Shown here: positions 7,827 through 13,578 of the stretch, one piece after another | Numbering within the stretch: position 1 is the first letter of the stretch | Layout of the letters: every line of letters starts with the position of its first letter | Assembly: GCA_002501695.1 (NCBI GenBank) | Contig: DANZ01000158.1 | Location: 1 to 14,403, forward strand | Reading direction: 5' to 3' | Origin: Methanolobus sp. UBA474 | GTDB taxonomy: Archaea > Halobacteriota > Methanosarcinia > Methanosarcinales > Methanosarcinaceae | DNA length: 14,403 nt | The notes under the pieces: generated by a model | Told to the model about the DNA's origin: nothing | The model's database searches: none | Seen by the model: the letters and a program-made list of their open reading frames with translations, nothing else | Program-made: the position numbers and the translations under genes

Positions 7827-9551
7827 CTATTGATGTCCCTGGCGGAATACAAGGTAGCTCTTCAACAGTTCGATGCTAGCGGGTTCCATGTCGTTCATTC
7901 TTTTGATGAGATCCTCTGCATCCCGGAACGGTACTCTGTTTTTGATCACCGTTGCCTGCTTCTTCCCAATTCCCGGCAGTTCTCTGATGAGTGAGGCCGG
8001 CGCCGTATTGATGTCAAGGGGAAACGGCACTCCGGTTATCGAGCGGTGTCCATGTCCTGTCACTATCACATCGATGAATTTGCCCAGAGGCATCTTTGCA
8101 GGAATGCCTGCAAGCAGCGGGTACGAGCCCATCTGTCGTGCGAAGCACACATTTCCGTCATTCACTTCGCACAGGACCTCTTTCAGGACAGTGCCCAGAG
8201 GCACGAGTTTTCTGAGCATGGGCAGGTCGATATCCTTTCTTACATTTTCCTTATAGTTCAGGAATATTCTCTTGTTCTTTGCAACAAGCTCGTCATTGCC
8301 GTACATCCCGGTCCCGGGAAATGCCATGACCTGGCGGATATTTATCCTTCTTACCAGCAGGTCCGCATCAAGCACTTTCCGGAGAAAATCCTGGTTTAGC
8401 TGGAATGTCTTTTTTGTCTCGCCTTTGAGCCCATGCACGAAATTTATGCCGGGAAGCAGCTCCGGCATTCCGTTAACGCCCCGTGTCCTGCCAGCTTCGT
8501 TGATGAGGCTGATAGCTTCGAACACCTCTTCCGGCATGGCCTTGAGATCATTGGCCCGGATAACATCAGGATCGGCACTCTCCATCCCAAGGGCGGCAAC
8601 ATCGCCCGGAGTATGGTACTTTACGATGGTTTTGAATATCTCTTTGCACTGCCCGGGATATGTGGCTATGGTGGCAGGGTTGGCATTGTCCATATGCAGG
8701 ACCCGAAGTTCAGGAGCCACTGTGCGGATGCCCCTGTAAAGGGATAAAAGTGCTTCAGGGTCCGGCTCCGGGATATCACCCCCTGTATCCTTTGCGTGGT
8801 AACTGAGTATATCCGGCTGGCGCCCTATTCTATAATATCGGGCGCCGTGGCCGTATAGTTCCGCAACCTCTCTGATAACATCATCCACGGGCCTGTAATC
8901 CGAGGCTCCGTAGAAGGGTTCCGTGCAGAAGGAACAATGCACTTTGCGCCCACATCCCCTGTATGTCTCAAGCTCGCAGACCAAGCTGGGATAGTCCGGG
9001 TGTTTTTTGATCACAAATGCTCCCTTTATGCTCCATCTGCCGATCTCCTCGACCTTCCGGAAGCGATGAGTGCAGTTTTCTGCGTTTCTGCCCGTGCTGC
9101 TGTCCTCAAGGATGTCGAAGACGTATGCCTCTATATCCGCCTCTGATACATGGACGTTCTCTGCCTCTATGCCAAGCGAGCGTGCAGTCTTCCCTCCCTC
9201 ATAACTGAAGCCAAGTCTTATGGGTCCTCCAAGAACCTTCAAGCCTGAAGCTGCACTGAAAATGCTTTCTATCTCTTCCGGGCTGATGGGTGTAGACCTT
9301 AGATATTTTCCTGGAACTGTCATCCCGGCTACGATGATCACAATACCGGCTCTTTTGATCAATTCTCCGGATGCACGGGGATCTGCCCTGACAGAGTCGA
9401 TGGTGAAGTAATGGATCCTGTCCTCGTCCAATCCTCTTTCCCTCAGTGCCCCTGCAATATATCTGATATAAGGAGAGATATAAGGGGGAACCCCGAAGCA
9501 TGCCGGCTCGTCCACATACCCGTCAATGATCACTGCGTTGGTAGTTGTCAT
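7827..9551 (-). CDS. radical SAM protein with C-terminal helix-hairpin-helix (COG1031 type)
   Basis: A 574-residue archaeal radical SAM protein of unknown reaction. The N-terminal 150 residues (AVIIDGYVDEPACFGVPPY at the start) resemble the B12-binding-like Rossmann region of such enzymes. Next comes the iron-sulfur motif with Cys200, Cys206 and Cys209, spaced CX5CX2C rather than the usual CX3CX2C, in RGCGRKVHCSFCTEP. The SAM barrel continues to about 430. A small beta domain and then two helix-hairpin-helix motifs close the protein (about 513-565, LPGIGKKQATVIKNR), which usually bind nucleic acid backbone. Together these suggest modification of RNA or DNA, but the substrate is unproven. I chose ATG 9551 over TTG 9581: the protein then starts as relatives do and CAGGGA is just upstream. 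A TATA box is visible at 9609-9617. Confidence 0.88.
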   Translation of the reverse strand: MTTTNAVIIDGYVDEPACFGVPPYISPYIRYIAGALRERGLDEDRIHYFTIDSVRADPRASGELIKRAGIVIIVAGMTVPGKYLRSTPISPEEIESIFSAASGLKVLGGPIRLGFSYEGGKTARSLGIEAENVHVSEADIEAYVFDILEDSSTGRNAENCTHRFRKVEEIGRWSIKGAFVIKKHPDYPSLVCELETYRGCGRKVHCSFCTEPFYGASDYRPVDDVIREVAELYGHGARYYRIGRQPDILSYHAKDTGGDIPEPDPEALLSLYRGIRTVAPELRVLHMDNANPATIATYPGQCKEIFKTIVKYHTPGDVAALGMESADPDVIRANDLKAMPEEVFEAISLINEAGRTRGVNGMPELLPGINFVHGLKGETKKTFQLNQDFLRKVLDADLLVRRINIRQVMAFPGTGMYGNDELVAKNKRIFLNYKENVRKDIDLPMLRKLVPLGTVLKEVLCEVNDGNVCFARQMGSYPLLAGIPAKMPLGKFIDVIVTGHGHRSITGVPFPLDINTAPASLIRELPGIGKKQATVIKNRVPFRDAEDLIKRMNDMEPASIELLKSYLVFRQGHQ

Positions 9552-9608
9552 AATTCCCTGCGGATAACTTGATATGTTCAAAAGTACTGTAGATTATCTA
9601 TATCCTTC

Positions 9609-9617
9609 GATATATTC
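9609..9617 (-). promoter_or_regulatory. TATA box for the radical SAM gene (predicted)
   Basis: On the minus strand GAATATATC lies about 60 bp upstream of ATG 9551, predicting a leader near 30-35 nt. It overlaps the region just after the stop codon (9624) of the small minus-strand gene, so the radical SAM gene may be transcribed alone as well as with it. Confidence 0.45.
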
Positions 9618-9623
9618 TGTACA

Positions 9624-9743
9624 TTAGTGTCTCACATGATTTGAGCCCGTGCTGTCCGTTTGCTGAACCTGGTTCTGAATATTAAGGTATATCCTGAGTA
9701 TGTCTGCAGCATCGTGTGGGACTCCCAGTTTCTTACGTTTCAT
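9624..9743 (-). CDS. small basic protein, 39 residues, unknown function
   Basis: Read on the minus strand, ATG 9743 to TAA 9624 gives MKRKKLGVPHDAADILRIYL followed by a Gln/Asn-rich, Ser/Thr-rich tail. The composition (basic start, one amphipathic helix, acidic and polar tail) looks like real protein. An in-frame ATG at 9767 would add eight residues (MYEGSICS); the frame closes upstream at 9780-9782. GAAGG lies 13 nt before ATG 9743, and a weak TATA-like CATTTAATC is at about 9797-9805. It is followed after 72 bp by the radical SAM gene on the same strand and is divergent from ilvD. I recognise no family and no cysteine or catalytic motif. Confidence 0.5.
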   Translation of the reverse strand: MKRKKLGVPHDAADILRIYLNIQNQVQQTDSTGSNHVRH

Positions 9744-9898
9744 ACTACAGATGCTGCCTTCATACATTGTATGCTTAATTCATACTCGATGTTCAGTGAT
9801 TAAATGTATGCATCCGTCTTGATCGCTTCTTATTAAGGGGATTATGATACGTATGCTTTTAGCTGGTGAAGGATGTATGAAATGTTAGGGTCCGTATG
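9698..9898. promoter_or_regulatory. array of CATAC/GTATG half-sites between ilvD and the small gene
   Basis: At least nine copies of the pentamer, in both orientations, occur in 201 bp: GTATG at 9698, 9769, 9806, 9851, 9875 and 9894; CATAC at 9741, 9761 and 9781. The last three are TTCATAC at 9739, 9759 and 9779, an exact 20-bp period. CATACATTGTATG at 9761-9773 is a perfect dyad about a central T, and ATACGTAT at 9847-9854 is another palindrome. The array covers the start region of the small minus-strand gene and ends about 13 bp before the ilvD TATA box. It looks like binding sites for a cooperating regulator; which protein binds is unknown. Confidence 0.5.
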
Positions 9899-9910
9899 TG
9901 CGCACACTTG

Positions 9911-9918
9911 TTATATAT
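9911..9918 (+). promoter_or_regulatory. TATA box for ilvD (predicted)
   Basis: TTATATAT is centred about 57 bp before the ilvD ATG and predicts transcription from about 9940. AGAGG at 9959-9963, 7 nt upstream of the ATG, is a fitting Shine-Dalgarno site on that short leader. The nearest GTATG of the array is just upstream, where an activator or a repressor could touch TBP/TFB. Confidence 0.55.
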
Positions 9919-9970
9919 TCCTTTTTCTATTACTAACTAGTTAATATTCCATGCAAACAGAGGTTTTCCA

Positions 9971-11632
9971 ATGAGAAGTGACAAGACCAAGAAAGGATTC
10001 GAGCGCGCGCCAAACCGCTCACTGCTGAAAGCTACCGGATTGACAGATTCGGAAATGGAAAAGCCGTTCATAGCAGTGGTCAACTCATGGAATGAGCTGA
10101 TCCCCGGGCACATTCATCTGGATAAGGTAGCTGAGGCGGTCAAGGCTGGTATAAGGACTGCCGGCGGCGTACCCTTCGAGTTCCATACTATCGGCATATG
10201 CGACGGGATAGCCATGGGCCATGAAGGAATGAAATATTCCCTTCCAAGCCGTGAAGCTATTGAAGACTCTATTGAGCTTGTCCTTCAGGGGCACCAGCTT
10301 GACGGCATGGTCATGATAACAGCATGTGACAAGATCACTCCGGGGCATTTGATGGCATCGGGCAACCTGGACATCCCTACCATAGTTGTGACAGGAGGGC
10401 CCATGATGCCAGGTTTCGTTGACGATGAGTTCAGGGATTTGATCTCGGTGTTCGAAGGGGTGGGCGAATGTCAGGCTTCCAAGGTCTCCGAGGAGAAACT
10501 GAAGCTCCTGGAAGATTGCTCCTGCTCCGGCGCAGGCTCCTGTGCGGGTATGTACACGGCCAACACAATGGCCTGCATGACAGAAGCTCTTGGACTCAGC
10601 CTGCCTGGATGTGCCACGGCTCATGCTGTCGACGCCAAGAAGATACGCATTGCTAAAGAGTCCGGCGAGCGTATTGTTTCCATGATCCGTGAAAACCTCA
10701 CATCACGCAAGATGGTTACCATTGAGTCTTTTGAGAATGCTATCATGGTAGACCTGGCAATAGGAGGCAGTACAAATACAACCCTCCACCTGCCAGCTAT
10801 TGCGCACGCCTTTGGCCTGAGCCTGACACTCGAGACTTTTGACCGGCTTAGCAGGACCACGCCGCACATAATATCCCTTAAGCCGGGAGGCGTGCATTAT
10901 ATGATCGACTTCGAGCGCGCAGGAGGCATACAAGCTATCATGCAGCGCCTTAAGCCAAAACTGCACCTTGACCAGATGACGGTCAACGGCAAAACGATCG
11001 GCCTGAATATAGATGAGTTCCCGATAATAAACCCAAAGCTCAATGCAAAGGTTATAAGCACGCTTGAATCGCCCATCCATAAGGAAGGCGGTATAGCAGT
11101 GCTCAAAGGCAGTCTTGCTCCGGATGGTTCGGTTGTCAAGCAGGCTGCCGTGAGTCCTAAAATGCTCAGGCACAGCGGTCCTGCGCGTGTTTTCAACAGC
11201 GAGGAAGATACAATGCAGGCTATCCTCAACAACATGATCGTACCGGGCGACGTTGTTGTCATAAAGTATGAAGGTCCCAAGGGGGGTCCCGGAATGCGTG
11301 AGATGCTTTCCCCGACATCGGCCCTGGCAGGTATGGGTCTGATCGATTCAGTTGCCCTGGTGACCGACGGCAGGTTCTCGGGAGGTACAAGGGGGCCCTG
11401 TATAGGGCATGTTTCTCCTGAGGCGCAGGAAGGAGGGCCTATAGGTCTTGTACAGGAAGGGGACATAATTGAGATAGATATCCCCGCACGAAGGCTTGAC
11501 CTGAATGTGTCCCCCGAAGAGCTTGCCCGGCGCAAAGCCTCGTTCGTTCCTCTGGAAAAGCATGTGAAGGGTTATCTTGCAAGATACCGGAAAGCTGTAA
11601 GCTCCGCAAGTAAAGGCGCGATAATAGAGTGA
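9971..11632 (+). CDS. ilvD: dihydroxy-acid dehydratase
   Basis: The 553-residue enzyme dehydrates 2,3-dihydroxy-isovalerate and 2,3-dihydroxy-3-methylvalerate to the 2-keto acids that become valine, leucine and isoleucine. Visible residues are Asp78 (Mg site, ICDGIAMGHEG), Cys119 and Lys121 in ACDKITPGHLMA (the Lys carboxylated in the family), Cys191 in GSCAGMYTAN, and the C-terminal SGGTRGPCIGHVSPEA with catalytic-type Ser470. The position that carries the extra cluster cysteine in [2Fe-2S] dehydratases (PC in their NSW...PCN motif) is Gly46 here (IPGHIHL), as in the oxygen-sensitive E. coli enzyme, which holds a [4Fe-4S] cluster; that cluster type is therefore inferred and suits an anaerobe. 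Length is normal. It is monocistronic by its own promoter and a following terminator; no other ilv gene is in the window. Confidence 0.97.
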   Translation: MRSDKTKKGFERAPNRSLLKATGLTDSEMEKPFIAVVNSWNELIPGHIHLDKVAEAVKAGIRTAGGVPFEFHTIGICDGIAMGHEGMKYSLPSREAIEDSIELVLQGHQLDGMVMITACDKITPGHLMASGNLDIPTIVVTGGPMMPGFVDDEFRDLISVFEGVGECQASKVSEEKLKLLEDCSCSGAGSCAGMYTANTMACMTEALGLSLPGCATAHAVDAKKIRIAKESGERIVSMIRENLTSRKMVTIESFENAIMVDLAIGGSTNTTLHLPAIAHAFGLSLTLETFDRLSRTTPHIISLKPGGVHYMIDFERAGGIQAIMQRLKPKLHLDQMTVNGKTIGLNIDEFPIINPKLNAKVISTLESPIHKEGGIAVLKGSLAPDGSVVKQAAVSPKMLRHSGPARVFNSEEDTMQAILNNMIVPGDVVVIKYEGPKGGPGMREMLSPTSALAGMGLIDSVALVTDGRFSGGTRGPCIGHVSPEAQEGGPIGLVQEGDIIEIDIPARRLDLNVSPEELARRKASFVPLEKHVKGYLARYRKAVSSASKGAIIE

Positions 11633-11643
11633 GCCGGGGTGAG

Positions 11644-11690
11644 ATGAAAGGCCATAGCGGTCCTTTCATTATTCTTTTGTTTCTATTCTT
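11644..11690 (+). terminator. ilvD hairpin plus T-rich terminator
   Basis: ATGAAAGG (11644-11651) pairs perfectly with CCTTTCAT (11662-11669) over a 10-nt loop, starting 12 bp after the ilvD stop. It is followed by ATTCTTTTGTTTCTATTCTT, a T-rich run suited to archaeal termination. Confidence 0.7.
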
Positions 11691-11752
11691 ATGTTTTCAG
11701 GCTTTGTCCGGCATGGATACCTTAAGCTTCCATTTGCCGTCCATATCAAAAA

Positions 11753-11760
11753 GTATTTTA
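11753..11760 (+). promoter_or_regulatory. weak TATA-like box for the small zinc-finger gene
   Basis: GTATTTTA after an A-rich BRE-like stretch lies about 28 bp before ATG 11785. No Shine-Dalgarno sequence precedes that ATG, so a leaderless transcript is the simplest reading. The match to consensus is modest. Confidence 0.3.
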
Positions 11761-11784
11761 CAGTAGATATACAAAATCAGTTTC

Positions 11785-11955
11785 ATGGAACGGACAGGTT
11801 TATGCTCTATCTGCGGCAGGCCTTCATGGATGCATACATGCATGCTTTGCGGGAGGTTAGCTTGCGCCAAATGCTATGACCACTCGCGAAAAGTTTGTGT
11901 GAGGTGTCTTATGATGCCCACATCTGATCAGGAATTCGCAGAAAGAACACTCTAG
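11785..11955 (+). CDS. 56-residue eight-cysteine zinc-finger protein
   Basis: This short ORF encodes eight cysteines as four CX2C pairs: Cys7/10, Cys19/22, Cys27/30 and Cys38/41, in the order CSIC, CMLC, CAKC, CVRC (spacing CX2C-X8-CX2C-X4-CX2C-X7-CX2C). That is enough for two zinc ions in a cross-braced fold, similar to HIT-type, B-box or RING-like small fingers known in archaea. The ordering and the CGRP/CGRL turns make chance very unlikely. Asp32-His33 could add ligands. The last 14 residues are polar and probably a flexible tail. ATG 11785 is the only ATG; an in-frame stop lies at 11764-11766. It likely binds protein or nucleic acid, but no partner is indicated. It lies 152 bp after ilvD, past a terminator, and its stop is 3 bp from the stop of the convergent gene. 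Confidence 0.8.
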   Translation: MERTGLCSICGRPSWMHTCMLCGRLACAKCYDHSRKVCVRCLMMPTSDQEFAERTL

Positions 11956-11958
11956 AAC

Positions 11959-13371
11959 TCAGGGGCGTATAAGATAGTGCTCCCCATTATCCGCGTTAAG
12001 CACCAACACTCCTGTTGTCACCAGTTCACTGATCTTTGTTTCTATATCCCTGTCGGAGAACTGCTTTGATACCAGGCTCTTTATTATCTCTTTCTTTACC
12101 TTTGCCCCGCGTGGCATGTACATAAGTATGTTGCCCTCGAGCTTACCCTGTTTATTCGTGCCGGTTGCAGAATGGCCTGCGGGAATGTCCGCCAATGAAG
12201 GCTTTGGTTGCTGTTGCATCGGTGGCATAGCCGGGAGTTTCGGGGCCATGAAAGACGGAAGTTGCACATTTTCCTGCGTCTCAGGCATCGCAGGTGCAAT
12301 AAATGGGGGTATTATCTCGGTTCTCTGATGCTCCGGAATACCATGAAGCTTAAAAAGGGGTTCTTTTAACTTTCCCGGGCCTGAAGCCTGGTTTATGGTG
12401 TCAGGGATTGGCATGAACGGTATCATATGTTCCGGGTTGCCTGATGTTTTGACCCCGCCGCTTTCTGTCGTTCTTTCCGTTGCTTTCATATCAGGCATGA
12501 ACAATGGCTTTTCTTTCCCTTCTGCGAAAGGCAGCTTGAATTGAGGCATAACAATGGGCTGTTCACCTGCCGGACTTAAGTGCTGATCGAAAGCAGGCGT
12601 TAGTGGAGCCGTTTCACTTACCGGAATAACATGTTGATTAAAATCAGGCATTACCGGAGCCGGTTCACTTACAGAATTAACTTTCCGGCTGAGGTCAGGC
12701 ACTGCTAAGGTAGACTTGCCCGCTGACATAAGCTGCAACTCTCTCGCAGGTGCAGATGGTGTGTGTTGTTCATCCTTGTCACAGAGGTCTTTTGCCCCGC
12801 TCCCTGTCATCTTTTCAGGCATTTTCCCTCCAACCGGGGATGTCAATCGCGACAGTTCTATATCCTCAGGGATCTCCGGCAGGTTGAACGCCGACACAAT
12901 GACGGGGTTTTGCCCGTATGCAGGGATTACCATTCCGTCAAATGTCTCTTCGGATGGCATTTCTTCAGCAGTATGTAATTCCATTCCTTTCCCGAATGAT
13001 CCAGGTGCCTGTGCAGTAACAGTTTCCTCGCTGACAGGAAGTATGATCGGATCGTTACTCTTTTCAGCTGCATTCAAGTGTGATCGGTCCTTATATTGTA
13101 TCACTGAGCCTGAATTAGATTCCTGATCCTGGCTAATACTGACTCTTTCCATGAAATGCTTTTCAAATTCGCTCAGTTTTGAGAATAATTCCTCCACGCT
13201 TCCTTTGAGAAGTGTGATGTCCTGTGTCCACGGCTGATTACCATTCTCAGGTACATCTTCAAGCATTTCCAACTCTCTTTCGACCAGTTTCCGGATGAAC
13301 AGGCTTTTGTTCTCTATCCTGTCCAGTTTTTCGAAAAGGTTATCAGATATGCTAATCGTCAGGCGTTTCAT
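11959..13371 (-). CDS. ribbon-helix-helix / winged-helix-like protein with long proline-rich repetitive linker
   Basis: The 470-residue protein has a ribbon-helix-helix (CopG/Arc-like) domain at residues 1-38: strand KRLTISISD, helix with LFEKLDRI, then SLFIRKLVERELEML. Such domains dimerise and bind DNA by the paired strands. A short coiled-coil-like segment follows (about 52-80). Residues of roughly 95-405 are low complexity, rich in Pro, Met, Glu and Ser, and include about three to four degenerate 17-residue units. The last 60 residues (411-470) look like a winged-helix: VKKEIIKSLVSKQFSDRDI, ISELVTTGVLVL, then GEHYLI. I know no characterised protein with this order. A DNA-binding regulator or a DNA-bridging architectural protein is the natural inference. 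GAGAG lies about 7 nt upstream of the ATG; its promoter has a TATA box and two GTATGC copies. Confidence 0.75.
   Translation of the reverse strand: MKRLTISISDNLFEKLDRIENKSLFIRKLVERELEMLEDVPENGNQPWTQDITLLKGSVEELFSKLSEFEKHFMERVSISQDQESNSGSVIQYKDRSHLNAAEKSNDPIILPVSEETVTAQAPGSFGKGMELHTAEEMPSEETFDGMVIPAYGQNPVIVSAFNLPEIPEDIELSRLTSPVGGKMPEKMTGSGAKDLCDKDEQHTPSAPARELQLMSAGKSTLAVPDLSRKVNSVSEPAPVMPDFNQHVIPVSETAPLTPAFDQHLSPAGEQPIVMPQFKLPFAEGKEKPLFMPDMKATERTTESGGVKTSGNPEHMIPFMPIPDTINQASGPGKLKEPLFKLHGIPEHQRTEIIPPFIAPAMPETQENVQLPSFMAPKLPAMPPMQQQPKPSLADIPAGHSATGTNKQGKLEGNILMYMPRGAKVKKEIIKSLVSKQFSDRDIETKISELVTTGVLVLNADNGEHYLIRP
12554..12706 (-). repeat. degenerate 51-bp tandem repeats in the linker
   Basis: Related units start near 12554, 12605 and 12656, each 51 bp (17 codons). 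The last two share GGAGCC followed by GTTTCACTTAC or GGTTCACTTAC. The encoded units run like VMPDFNQHVIPVSETAP and LTPAFDQHLSPAGEQPI, with a fourth, weaker unit beside them. They lie in the proline-rich linker of the RHH protein and probably expanded by in-frame duplication. Confidence 0.6.
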
Positions 13372-13393
13372 TTCAATCTCTCATGTGTTACTT

Positions 13394-13418
13394 GTATGCA
13401 GGATCATAGTAATGTATG
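13394..13418 (-). promoter_or_regulatory. two GTATG boxes 20 bp apart at the RHH gene promoter
   Basis: GTATGC occurs at 13394-13399 and 13414-13419, exactly 20 bp apart, between the predicted TATA box (13430-13439) and the RHH start codon at 13371. That places them around the transcription start, where a bound protein would repress. The pentamer and its 20-bp period repeat what is seen upstream of ilvD. Confidence 0.4.
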
Positions 13419-13429
13419 CCAACATCATA

Positions 13430-13439
13430 GATATATAAC
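13430..13439 (-). promoter_or_regulatory. TATA box for the RHH gene (predicted)
   Basis: On the minus strand GTTATATATC lies about 60 bp upstream of ATG 13371, predicting a leader of about 30-35 nt. A second AT-rich candidate, ATATTAAATATATTT, lies at 13446-13460. Confidence 0.45.
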
Positions 13440-13511
13440 TAATGGAAATATATTTAATATGAATCAATATGTGTGACAGGTGTCTGCTATAACGCACATA
13501 TTAAAAACAAT

Positions 13512-13537
13512 ATAAATGAAAGCATGCATTCATTTAT
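13512..13537 (-). terminator. 26-bp near-perfect palindrome, probable thymidylate synthase terminator or operator
   Basis: ATAAATGAA (13512-13520) and TTCATTTAT (13529-13537) are perfect inverted copies around GCATGC; only one central pair mismatches. On the minus strand it lies 42 bp after the thymidylate synthase stop and is followed by ATTGTTTTTAA, the look of an intrinsic terminator. It is also about 70-80 bp upstream of the RHH gene TATA box, so a dimeric regulator site is an alternative. Confidence 0.55.
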
Positions 13538-13578
13538 GTATATTCAAAAATAGATATCTTTCAAGAAAAACAGGATGC

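Noticed and set aside
9552..9581. TTG start at 9581 for the radical SAM protein
   Set aside because: No ribosome binding site precedes it, and starting at ATG 9551 gives the N terminus expected for the family.
9665..9675. GAACC-T-GGTTC palindrome as an operator
   Set aside because: It lies inside the reading frame of the small minus-strand gene, is short, and has no second copy nearby.
9700..9822. 40-codon plus-strand ORF upstream of ilvD, with many Ile/Leu codons, as an attenuation leader peptide
   Set aside because: It ends well before the predicted ilvD TATA box at 9911, so it would not be on the ilvD transcript, and the opposite strand reads as better protein.
11691..11879. 62-codon plus-strand frame after ilvD
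   Set aside because: It overlaps the zinc-finger gene in another phase, starts inside the ilvD terminator T run, and its peptide has no recognisable pattern.
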